The notes under the pieces are model-generated. The model was not told the origin of the DNA. It worked only from the letters and a program-made list of their open reading frames with translations, and did no database searches. From JBBDXI01 sp040902425 (lineage in GTDB: Bacteria; Planctomycetota; Phycisphaerae; Phycisphaerales; UBA1924), in contig JBBDXI010000024.1 of the NCBI GenBank assembly GCA_040902425.1, forward strand, positions 1 through 45,115: a DNA stretch of 45,115 nt, read 5' to 3'. Below, piece after piece: positions 1 through 10,337 of the stretch. The position numbers and the translations under genes are program-made. Every line of letters starts with the position of its first letter. Positions within the stretch are counted from its first letter, which is position 1.

Positions 1-2991
1 CAGGGCGCCGTTGCCCCGCTCGGCCTCGTACTCGCCCGTCACGCGGCCCTCATCGCCCAGGGTGATCAGGAGCGTGAACTCGCCCGCCTGCGCGGGGAGG
101 TTCTCCCCCACCGCCCGCGCGGCCCACGTCCCGGTCAGGTGGTCATCGGCCGCGGGGGCCGCCGGCGACGGGCGCGGGGGCGCCGCCTCTGCGCGGGCCG
201 GGCCCGGAAGGAGCACGCCGCCGCGTGGCCGGTTGGGGTCGCTCGCCTGCTCGGAGCGCCCGCCGCGACCGCCCTGCTCACCGCGCCCGCCCTGGCGCCC
301 GGTCCCGGCGCCCGGGGTCCGCTGGGAGATCGCCCGCAACTCGGCCTCATCGATGGCCCCGTCGCTGTTGGCGTCGAAGCGGTCGAACATCCGCTCCATC
401 TGCTCGGGCACCTCGCTGCGCTCGATCTTCCCGTCCTTGTTCGCGTCCAGCTCGCGGAGCCGGTCGAGCATGCCGCCCGCACCGCCGCCGGGAGCCTGCC
501 CGCCACCGCCCCCGCCGGGCCCAGCGCCGCCCCGCCGGCCGCCACGCTCCGGACGCCCTTCCTGCGGCGCCACCGCGGGCTGCTCCGGAGGCTGCGCCTC
601 GCCCTGGCCCTCGGCCTGCCCCTCGGACGGCGGCGTCGCGGGCGCTGCGGGGGTCTCCGCGGCCTCGGCCGGGGGCGCACCCGCGGCGGGTGTCGCCGCG
701 CCCGCACCGCCGCCAGACTCGCTCTCTTCGGCCCGCGCCACCGCGGTCCGCTCCTCATCCGTCAGCGGGAAATCCGCCAGCTTGGTCCACGAGATGCCGC
801 CGTCGCGGGTCACAATCACGGCGCCGTCGTCGGAGCCGGCCCACAGAACGTCGGGATCGAGCGGGCTCTCCGCCAGCGCGGTGGCGCTCCCCCGCCGCGT
901 CCGCGTGAACTCATCGGAGATGCGCTTCATCGTCCGCCCCTGGTCGTAGGAGCGGTACACGTACTGGCTGGCGGCGTAGAAGATCTTCGAGTTGTGGTTC
1001 GAAAGGAGGAACGGCGTCTTCCAGTTCCAGCGCTGGCGTTCCCCGCGGGCCGTCGCGGGACGGATGGAGGCCCGCTCGCCCGTGCGGAGGTTGAAGCGGC
1101 CCATGGCGCCGCCCTGGCTCTCGTAGTAGACCTGGTCCGGGTCATTCGGATCGACGCGGCAGACGAAGCCATCGCCGCCGCCGATCCTGATCCAGTCCTC
1201 GTTGATCGGGCCCCGCCCGGAGCGCGACCGGCTGGGGCCGCCCCAGCTGCCGTTGTCCTGCAGGCCACCGTAGACCATGTAGTTCGGGCGCGGGTCCACC
1301 GCGACGTGGTAGAACTGGCCCAGGGCCACGTGGTTGAGGTGGTCCCAGTTCTCGCCGCGGTCGTAGGTCATGTACATGCCGCCGTCGTTGCCCAGGATCA
1401 TGTGGCGCCCGTCGCCGGGGTTGACCCACATCGCGTGGTGGTCGGCGTGGGTGCCGCGCCCGCCGTCGTCGGTGAAGGTCTTGCCGCCGTCCTTCGAGCG
1501 GGCGAGCGAGACGCCCAGCACCCACAAGAGCTGGTCGTCATTGGGGTCGCACCGCACCTCGCTGAAGTACATCGGGCGCGGGTTGATGCTGTTGATCCGC
1601 GTCCAGCTCTCGCCGCCGTCGGTGCTCTTGTAGAGCCCGCCGTAGTTATGCCCCTCCGGGCCCTGCTGCTCGGTCAGGTTGCCGCGCTGCCCGCCGAGGC
1701 CGCTGGAGAACGGGCCCGCGCCGCCGGTGTCGTCGGTGCGCCGCCCGGTGCCGTCGCGGGAACGCTGCGTTGTGGCCGGGGCCGGGCGCTGGGCGAGCTT
1801 GAGGTCGGTCTCGACCGTCTTGCGCTCGCGGGAGAGGGTGAGCTTGACCGTGTCGCCGGCGGTGCGCTTGCGGACCTGCGTCATGAAGTCGTTGTACGAG
1901 TGCACCGTCGCGCCGTTGACGGCGATGACGATGTCCTCGGCCTTCAGGCCCGCTTCCTCCGCGGGCCCGCGGGCGGTCACGTCGGTGATCTTCGCGCCCA
2001 TCTCCGCATCCGCCCCGCGCAGGCCGATGTACGGGGCGTTCGCCGGCTCCTGGCCCGTCTTGTCCGACTCAACGACCAGGAAGACGGTCTGCGGGTCCTT
2101 GCGGTAATAGGTGATCCCGCCCCGCCCCAGGTTCCCCTCCGGCAGGCCCTGGTTGATCCGCGTCCAGTTGTTCCCGCCGTCGGTGCTGCGCCACAGGCCG
2201 CTGCCCGGGCCGTTGCGCTTGGCGGGCTCGTTGGTGTCGAAACTGTCGCGCTGACGCTCGTAGGTGAAGGCCAGCATCGTCCCGGGCTCGCCGGGCTTGA
2301 AGTCCACATCCATCACGCCGGTCTTGTCATCGACGTAGAGAACGCGCTGCCAGGTCGAGCCGCCGTCCGTCGTCTTGTAGAGCCCCCGCTCCTCGCTCGT
2401 CCCCCACAGCCGCCCCATCGCGCCGACGAACACCGTCTTGGGGTCCTCGGGGTGGATCAGCACCTTGCCGATCTGGAAGCTGCCCTTCAGCCCCATGTTC
2501 TTCCAGGTCTTGCCGCCGTCCTCCGACTTGTAGACGCCGTCGCCCCACGAGGAACTGTTCCGCGGGTTGTGCTCGCCCGTGCCGACCCAGACGATGTTCG
2601 GGTCGCTGGGCGCGACCATCACATCGCCGATCGCGACCGTCGCCTCCTTGTTGAACTGGTGCTCGAAGGTGATCCCGTTGTTGGTCGTCTTCAGCAGCCC
2701 GCCGGAGGCCGTGGCCGCGAACCAGAGGCTGGGGTCCTTCTCGTACACGCTGATCGCGGTGATCCGCCCGCCCATGTTCGCCGGGCCGATCGAGCGCCAT
2801 TGGAATGCCTGGATCCAGCTCTCCGGCAGCGCCGGCTTCGAGGGATCGGCCGCCGCGCCGGCCGCCGTCCCGGCCCCGGGCCCCTGCCGCGGCTCCTGCG
2901 CCGGCGCCAGGGCCACGCCCAGCCCCAGCACGGATGCGCTCAGGAACGAGTTCACCAGCCAACGCCCCGACCGGAAGCTCGCGGTATTCAT
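1..2991 (-). CDS. Secreted BNR/Asp-box beta-propeller protein with PDZ and EF-hand domains (3' end cut by the window)
   Basis: Open from an ATG at 2991 to the window edge (997 codons, no stop), so the C-terminus is missing. The start is preceded by GAGAGGTGA, a good ribosome-binding site. Residues 1-32 look like a signal peptide ending ALAPAQ. About eight Asp-box repeats follow (KSEDGGKTW, KTTDGGSTW, RSTDGGNNW, KSTDGGESW, RSKDGGKTF, VTRDGGISW and weaker ones), the hallmark of sortilin/glycosidase-like propellers (VPS10/BNR). A PDZ domain (PYIGLRGADAEMG...GLKAEDIVIAVNG, about residues 317-400) is inserted between propeller blades. A low-complexity Ala/Pro/Gly segment leads into two EF-hand loops (DANKDGKIERSE, DANSDGAIDEAE; about 848-885). 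The last visible part (TGTWAARAVGENLP...) begins another domain. Similar 'glycosyl hydrolase' annotations exist for such proteins, but I see no catalytic motif. A role in extracellular or periplasmic protein binding is inference. Confidence 0.88.
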   Translation of the reverse strand, partial: MNTASFRSGRWLVNSFLSASVLGLGVALAPAQEPRQGPGAGTAAGAAADPSKPALPESWIQAFQWRSIGPANMGGRITAISVYEKDPSLWFAATASGGLLKTTNNGITFEHQFNKEATVAIGDVMVAPSDPNIVWVGTGEHNPRNSSSWGDGVYKSEDGGKTWKNMGLKGSFQIGKVLIHPEDPKTVFVGAMGRLWGTSEERGLYKTTDGGSTWQRVLYVDDKTGVMDVDFKPGEPGTMLAFTYERQRDSFDTNEPAKRNGPGSGLWRSTDGGNNWTRINQGLPEGNLGRGGITYYRKDPQTVFLVVESDKTGQEPANAPYIGLRGADAEMGAKITDVTARGPAEEAGLKAEDIVIAVNGATVHSYNDFMTQVRKRTAGDTVKLTLSRERKTVETDLKLAQRPAPATTQRSRDGTGRRTDDTGGAGPFSSGLGGQRGNLTEQQGPEGHNYGGLYKSTDGGESWTRINSINPRPMYFSEVRCDPNDDQLLWVLGVSLARSKDGGKTFTDDGGRGTHADHHAMWVNPGDGRHMILGNDGGMYMTYDRGENWDHLNHVALGQFYHVAVDPRPNYMVYGGLQDNGSWGGPSRSRSGRGPINEDWIRIGGGDGFVCRVDPNDPDQVYYESQGGAMGRFNLRTGERASIRPATARGERQRWNWKTPFLLSNHNSKIFYAASQYVYRSYDQGRTMKRISDEFTRTRRGSATALAESPLDPDVLWAGSDDGAVIVTRDGGISWTKLADFPLTDEERTAVARAEESESGGGAGAATPAAGAPPAEAAETPAAPATPPSEGQAEGQGEAQPPEQPAVAPQEGRPERGGRRGGAGPGGGGGGQAPGGGAGGMLDRLRELDANKDGKIERSEVPEQMERMFDRFDANSDGAIDEAELRAISQRTPGAGTGRQGGRGEQGGRGGRSEQASDPNRPRGGVLLPGPARAEAAPPRPSPAAPAADDHLTGTWAARAVGENLPAQAGEFTLLITLGDEGRVTGEYEAERGNGAL

Positions 2992-3078
2992 CGGATCACC
3001 TCTCGAGGGAGCAGCCACCACGCGCGGGCGAAGCACCCCGCGCCAGACCTTCCAACGCGGCCAGAACAGGCCGATTCC

Positions 3079-3084
3079 ATCATA
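3079..3084 (-). promoter_or_regulatory. Possible -10 element of the BNR/PDZ gene
   Basis: On the minus strand TATGAT (5/6 match to TATAAT) lies 87 nt before the ATG at 2991, in the 179-nt divergent spacer shared with rpmE. No convincing -35 is visible, so this is tentative. Confidence 0.25.
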
Positions 3085-3137
3085 CAGTGTCCCGCCCCGC
3101 CGCCACCCTCTATTCGAGGCCCCAGGCCGCGGCCGCC

Positions 3138-3143
3138 TATACT
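3138..3143 (+). promoter_or_regulatory. Probable -10 element of rpmE
   Basis: TATACT (5/6 consensus) lies 27 nt before the rpmE ATG, leaving room for a short leader with the CCGGAG ribosome-binding site at 3157-3162. A -35 is not clear (TTCGAG at 3113-3118, 19-nt spacer). Confidence 0.4.
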
Positions 3144-3170
3144 CACCGCCCGTTTTCCGGAGCCCCGGCC

Positions 3171-3437
3171 ATGAAAGAGCAGATCCACCCGAAGTACTAC
3201 CCCTCCTGCAGGGTCTTCCACAACGGCCAGGTGGTCATGACCGTCGGGGCGACCGTCCCCGAGCTGCACGTCGAGGTCTGGTCGGGCTCCCACCCCTTCT
3301 TTACCGGCAAGCAGACGTTCGTTGATTCCGCCGGCCGCGTCGAGAAGTTCCAGCGGAAGTTCCAGGGGAACTACTTCCAGAAGAAGGACAAGGACAAGAA
3401 GGCCCCGCCCGCCCAGCCCAGCGAGCCGATGGCCTAG
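3171..3437 (+). CDS. rpmE: 50S ribosomal protein L31, zinc-free form
   Basis: This 88-residue protein reads MKEQIHPKYYPSCRVFHNG...GSHPFFTGKQTFVDSAGRVEKF, a clear bacterial L31 (start MK..IHPKY, block HPFFTGKQ, GRV..F). L31 joins the two subunits through bridge B1b. In the zinc-binding type the block has four cysteines (CxC ... CxxC). Here only the first remains: SCRV replaces SCSC-like, and VWSGS replaces VCSKC. This is therefore a 'C-minus' L31 that cannot hold the structural zinc. It lacks the longer insertion of classical YtiA/RpmE2 proteins and has a Lys-rich tail (KKDKDKK). The ATG at 3171 has CCGGAG 8 nt upstream, and a hairpin terminator follows 33 nt after the stop. It is monocistronic and divergent from the BNR gene. 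Confidence 0.95.
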   Translation: MKEQIHPKYYPSCRVFHNGQVVMTVGATVPELHVEVWSGSHPFFTGKQTFVDSAGRVEKFQRKFQGNYFQKKDKDKKAPPAQPSEPMA

Positions 3438-3470
3438 TTATCGCCCTCGCCCTTGCCCCTCCGCCGACCC

Positions 3471-3499
3471 AACCCGGCTCTCTCGCGCCGGGTTGTTCT
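3471..3499 (+). terminator. Hairpin terminator after rpmE
   Basis: A perfect 8-bp stem (AACCCGGC / GCCGGGTT) with an 8-nt loop is followed by GTTCT. The T-tract is short, so termination may be weak. It lies between rpmE and the metH promoter. Confidence 0.6.
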
Positions 3500-3530
3500 G
3501 GTACTAGGGAATACACCCCATCTCTTGTCC

Positions 3531-3566
3531 ACTCCATCCGATGAATGGATGGAGTATCCTTGACCC
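3531..3566 (+). promoter_or_regulatory. metH promoter: -10 six nt before the start codon, overlapped by a palindrome
   Basis: TATCCT at 3555-3560 lies six nt before the ATG at 3567, the spacing expected if transcription starts at or beside the start codon. No Shine-Dalgarno is present. A perfect 9-bp inverted repeat, ACTCCATCC (3531-3539) and GGATGGAGT (3547-3555), ends on the first base of this -10. Such placement suits a repressor operator; this is inference. No cobalamin or SAM riboswitch could fit in such a short or absent leader. Confidence 0.5.
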
Positions 3567-7352
<3,786 letters not shown>

Positions 7353-7401
7353 CGCGCGGGCGCGGCCCGCCACCACCCGTGCTGGGAGCCCTCCCGGGCA
7401 A

Positions 7402-7455
7402 CCCCGCGGCGTACTTCAGCAGGAAGCCCGAGAAATCGGCGACGTTGACGACGAC
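7402..7455 (-). pseudogene. Remnant of a GC-type dockerin tail
   Basis: Read on the minus strand, this stretch encodes VVVNVADFSGFLLKYAAG, an obvious relative of the tail LNVADFGCFLTKYAAG carried by the genes at 9715 and 25595. The cysteines and the YANCD half are missing, and the frame upstream (RTSLGTL...) shows no recognisable protein. I read it as the decayed 3' end of a former dockerin-anchored exoprotein gene, lying just after metH. Confidence 0.6.
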
Positions 7456-7496
7456 AAGCGTGCCCAAACTGGTACGCTGCGAGCATAAAACCAGCG

Positions 7497-7691
7497 ATGC
7501 CGCGGGCCAGTCGGCTCTCCGCGCCTGGCGTCCTCGCTCTGCTGGTGCTGGTCGGCTTCGGTGCCGGCGGGTGCGGCGCCCCGGCCGCGCACGGGATGAA
7601 CAGCGGCGGGCGGCCGGCGCCCGCGGGGCTGGAGCTCCTGTACCTCGGCGCGCGGCTGGCCCCTGCCACCGGCGGCGGCGGCCGCCCATGA
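7497..7691 (+). CDS. Small predicted lipoprotein
   Basis: A 64-residue ORF: basic N-terminus (MPRASRLSAPG), a hydrophobic run VLALLVLVGFG and AGGC resembling a lipobox, then a short Gly/Pro/Ala-rich tail. No family is recognised. Its stop overlaps the in-frame ATG at 7688 of the next ORF by four bases (ATGA), which suggests coupling if that upstream start is used. No clear ribosome-binding site precedes 7497. TACGCT at 7473-7478 could be a -10. GC-rich DNA produces spurious small ORFs, so the lipobox and context are the main support. Confidence 0.5.
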   Translation: MPRASRLSAPGVLALLVLVGFGAGGCGAPAAHGMNSGGRPAPAGLELLYLGARLAPATGGGGRP

Positions 7692-7732
7692 GCCGTCCGC
7701 CAATGCAGGACGCTGGAACAGAGGAGGTGCCG

Positions 7733-7957
7733 ATGCGCCGGGCCATGTCCGAGGGTCAGGGTCGTCTGCTCATCAGCCTCGTGCTGGTGTCGCTGGCGTT
7801 TCAGCTCACGCAGGCCGGGGAGAGGGACTACGGGAAGGCCATCCTCATGGCCGTGGTCTTCGTCTTTGTCTTCATGGGGGTGAGCATCGTGAGCGCCGTG
7901 CTCGAGGCGCGGCGGCTCGGGCCTCTGCCGCCGCGGGCACCGGGCGATAAGGGGTAA
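7733..7957 (+). CDS. Small two-helix membrane protein
   Basis: 74 residues from the ATG at 7733, which has a strong ribosome-binding site (GAGGAGGT, 7721-7728). An in-frame ATG at 7688 would add 15 residues and overlap the preceding stop. Two hydrophobic segments are evident: LLISLVLVSLAFQL and AILMAVVFVFVFMGVSIVSAVL, separated by a charged turn (TQAGERDYGK). A short, partly charged C-terminal tail (EARRLGPLPPRAPGDKG) follows. I do not recognise a family. It probably forms a two-gene unit with the small lipoprotein upstream. Confidence 0.65.
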   Translation: MRRAMSEGQGRLLISLVLVSLAFQLTQAGERDYGKAILMAVVFVFVFMGVSIVSAVLEARRLGPLPPRAPGDKG

Positions 7958-8332
7958 GAAAGCGGGCTCCGAGGTGCCGCCTACCGGAGGCCGCGGGGGA
8001 CCCCGGTGGCGCGTGAGCCGCAGCGTGCTGTGCTGACCGCCCGCACCCCGGCCGATGGCGAATTGTACATTTTGCCGCCCCGCCCGCACGCGACACCGGC
8101 CGGCGGCCCCCCGCCGCTTCGGCAGCACCGGACCGGGGCCATCGTCCGGGGTGCGGGCTCGCTCTGCCGGTGGACCGACGGCGGCCCCGTAGAGCGCCCG
8201 GCAACCGCGCGGGACCGCCGACAACGGTCAACCTGTAGAATTCCCTTCCGCTGGGCCGTGCCGGAGCGGGCGGCCGAGGGCCCAGCTAGCACCCGAATCG
8301 CCCGCTCCGCCCGCGCAGGTGCGGCACGGCGG
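7958..8332 (+). other. Gene-free spacer before the nuclease gene
   Basis: 375 nt without a convincing gene; the plus frame is open from 8006 but its translation is Arg/Pro-rich and low in protein character. TAGAAT at 8236-8241 (5/6 match to a -10) is the best promoter candidate for the nuclease gene, about 90 nt before its ATG, without a clear -35. A local A/T patch occurs near 8059-8074. Confidence 0.4.
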
Positions 8333-9103
8333 ATGACAGAAACGCTTTCGCTTGGGCTCTGCATGACGGACAGTGCGGAACATTTTGGAACCTTGGGAGA
8401 GGATGCCATTGAGCAGGTCTGCGCCCTCTCGTTCGCGAAAGACTTCGTGTTTCGAAGCCCCAAGTACTTCCGCGGAAAGGCCCAGAAGGAACTCTGCGAC
8501 GTGCTAGTCCTTGTCGAGGACGCGGCAATACTGGTCGAGGTAAAGACCCCGGATATGGCGATCGCCCGCGATTGGTCGCACGAACGCGCGGCGCGTTGGA
8601 CCCGCAACAAACTATTTGAGGGCTACGACCAGATCCGAGGTGGTTTTGCGGCGCTGTTGAAGGATCTCGTTCCTGAAGCCGTTAACGAACGGCAAGGCAC
8701 CATTCGCCTTCCCGGTCGGGTAAAGCGACTCTACGGAATTGTGGCAGCGCACTCCCCACCCGGGTTAGAGCTTGACACAACTCCACCCCGCCTTGAGGTG
8801 GCAGGCAGGTCATTCGAGGTGCTGTTTGCAAGCTTCTACGAGCTACAGGCGATGCTGCGTGAGCTCTCTACCATCGGCGATCTAGTCGATTTCTTGGATG
8901 CTCGAAACCGAGTGGTCCGGCGCGGCCCCGTCTGGCCGGGGCGAGAGCTTGACATGCTCGCGGCCTACCAGAGCGATTATCCGCGGTTCAAACGCGCGAT
9001 CGACGAGGGCAAACAAGTCCTTTTTTCACGTGGCCTTGGGACAGGTACATCGCTCGATATCCATGGTCAAGCCGCCACGAGGCTCGCAAGCCTTCGTTCA
9101 TGA
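8333..9103 (+). CDS. PD-(D/E)xK-type nuclease protein, N-terminal part (probably frameshifted)
   Basis: 256 residues from ATG 8333 (an alternative in-frame ATG lies at 8363). The segment GEDAIEQVCALSFAKDF...ELCDVLVLVEDAAILVEVK has the layout of a PD-(D/E)xK nuclease core: acidic helix, Asp56, then Glu69-x-Lys71 on a hydrophobic strand. NERD-like and restriction-like enzymes share it. The rest (FEGYDQIRGGFAALL, FASFYELQAMLRELS) is not recognised. The DNA is visibly less GC-rich than its neighbours, suggesting transfer. In this frame the last 24 residues after KQVLF look unnatural. One extra T in the T6 run at 9021-9026 would continue as FTWPWDRYIARYPWSSRHE straight into the next ORF, giving one 440-residue protein. 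Either a frameshift (mutation or sequencing error) or two overlapping genes (ATGA at 9100) is possible; I favour the former. Confidence 0.7.
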   Translation: MTETLSLGLCMTDSAEHFGTLGEDAIEQVCALSFAKDFVFRSPKYFRGKAQKELCDVLVLVEDAAILVEVKTPDMAIARDWSHERAARWTRNKLFEGYDQIRGGFAALLKDLVPEAVNERQGTIRLPGRVKRLYGIVAAHSPPGLELDTTPPRLEVAGRSFEVLFASFYELQAMLRELSTIGDLVDFLDARNRVVRRGPVWPGRELDMLAAYQSDYPRFKRAIDEGKQVLFSRGLGTGTSLDIHGQAATRLASLRS

Positions 9104-9654
9104 TCGATGCGATAATCGAGACGCTCCACGCCGCACGGGGGTACTTCCCGAAAGAGCTCGAAGGAATTGACGCTGGCCGCATGGATGTTCGGTGGGGCGA
9201 GTACATTCAACTGGCAACGCACCTGAACCTGCTTCGCCGCAGTGAGCGACGGGTCATCGGAGCCCGACTACTCGACAAGAACGCGCTGTGTCTCCGTGAT
9301 GGCAATCCACACCATTTCGCCCACGTGTCCCATGCCGGAGTGGTGTTTCTGTTTCGGGTCTCGAACGAGGAGAGGCGGCTACGCACCGAAAGGCTGCGGT
9401 TTCTCGCAGGCGTGCTCATTCGAAAGATGCGATGCGAGACCATCGTGGGTGTGACGTACAACAGTCCCGGGCACGTGCCGTCGTCAATCGACGGTCTCGT
9501 GATTCACCTCAATGTGGACTCGATCCCACCTCCTGCCCCCGAGGATGAACACCTGTACGCGAAGTTCTTTGTACCACCCCGTGCGGGGGTTTCCGCAGAG
9601 CATCTTGGCACTCGAACACCAAAGCGCCGCTTCAAAGAGCGAAAGCGCCGGTGA
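9100..9654 (+). CDS. C-terminal part of the split nuclease gene (or overlapping downstream partner)
   Basis: 184 residues from ATG 9100, which overlaps the upstream stop (ATGA). Sequence: MIDAIIETLHAARGYFPKEL...VRWGEYIQLATHLNLLRRSERR...HAGVVFLFRVSNEERRLRTERL..., ending in a basic tail KRRFKERKRR. No family is recognised. The frame is open upstream to at least 9022 with plausible sequence, consistent with it being the second half of the nuclease protein rather than a separate gene. It shares the lower GC and codon use of the first half. It converges on the dockerin-tailed gene, whose stop is 61 nt away. Confidence 0.65.
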   Translation: MIDAIIETLHAARGYFPKELEGIDAGRMDVRWGEYIQLATHLNLLRRSERRVIGARLLDKNALCLRDGNPHHFAHVSHAGVVFLFRVSNEERRLRTERLRFLAGVLIRKMRCETIVGVTYNSPGHVPSSIDGLVIHLNVDSIPPPAPEDEHLYAKFFVPPRAGVSAEHLGTRTPKRRFKERKRR

Positions 9655-9714
9655 CTGCGCGGCGCGGCAAGATCCTGCCACGAATGCCTCCATCCTCCAG
9701 CACTTCGCCGGCGA

Positions 9715-10263
9715 CTACGGGCACCCCGCCGCGTACTTCGTCAGGAAGCACCCGAAGTCCGCCACGTTCAGGATCGGCGACGTCGTGCTCTCGTCGCAGT
9801 TGGCGTAGCAGCTCCCCGCGGCGTACTCCGTCAGGAAGCACCCGAAATCGGCCACGTTCAGGACCGGCGTGACGATCGAGTGGTCGCAGTTGGCGTAGCA
9901 CGTCACCGGCGAGGCCGAGATCACCCAGAAGGCCCCGTTCCACTCGTAGCACGCCCCGTACGACTGCCCCATGTCGGGCTGGCCGGTCGTCGAGCCCAGC
10001 TCGTAGTCCGGCCCCGTCAGGAACGTCCGCCCGCCCCCGTCGATCGTGTGCCACGTCAGCTCGAAGTCTCCCCCGGAGCTGGGGTCATCCAGCGTCCCGG
10101 GGTTGTACCCCGTCGGCGGCGTGCGGACCGTGACCGACTGCGCCACGGCCGCGCCGGGCGCGAGCGCGAAAAGAACCGCGAGAGTGCCCGCGGCCATCGC
10201 GACGCGGAGGGGCGGGTGCTGCGGGTGCGCCGGGTGTGATGCGTGTGTTGGGTGTGGTCTCAT
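9715..10263 (-). CDS. Short secreted protein with two GC-type dockerin repeats
   Basis: 182 residues. An His/Pro-rich start (MRPHPTHASHPAHPQHPPLR) precedes a signal-peptide core AMAAGTLAVLFALAPGAAVAQ. A central segment (SSGGDFELTWHTIDGGGRTFLTGPDYELGSTTGQPD) is a conserved motif of planctomycete exoproteins as far as I recall. The C-terminus carries two repeats: CYANCDHSIVTPVLNVADFG and CYANCDESTTSPILNVADFG, each followed by CFLT-x-YAAG, and ends CP. NCBI family models name such tails 'GC-type dockerin domain-anchored', with presumed attachment or sorting at the cell surface. It lies 74 bp downstream of the fibre gene on the same strand and could be co-transcribed with it. The ribosome-binding site is weak (GGGGAAGAA). 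Confidence 0.85.
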   Translation of the reverse strand: MRPHPTHASHPAHPQHPPLRVAMAAGTLAVLFALAPGAAVAQSVTVRTPPTGYNPGTLDDPSSGGDFELTWHTIDGGGRTFLTGPDYELGSTTGQPDMGQSYGACYEWNGAFWVISASPVTCYANCDHSIVTPVLNVADFGCFLTEYAAGSCYANCDESTTSPILNVADFGCFLTKYAAGCP

Positions 10264-10337
10264 GTGGTTCTTCCCCGTGCCGGGGCCGGGCGCTGCGCAC
10301 CGGATGGGTCCGGGGCGCGGCGGCCGGCGCTGGGCAG

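Noticed and set aside
139..3174. 1,011-codon plus-strand ORF opposite the BNR/PDZ gene
   Set aside because: It is the antisense shadow of a high-GC gene: Arg/Ala/Val-rich, no domain, and the minus frame has clear Asp-box, PDZ and EF-hand motifs.
3500..3566. Cobalamin or SAM riboswitch upstream of metH
   Set aside because: Only 67 nt separate the rpmE terminator from the start codon and the -10 lies six nt before the ATG, leaving no leader.
8006..8332. N-terminal extension of the nuclease ORF from 8006
   Set aside because: The added 109 residues are Arg/Pro-rich with no protein character, and base composition changes near 8330; ATG 8333 is preferred.
9015..9030. Programmed -1 frameshifting at the T6 run of the nuclease gene
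   Set aside because: The codons (CTT TTT TCA) do not form a standard X-XXY-YYZ slippery site and no clear downstream stimulator was found; mutation or sequencing error is simpler.
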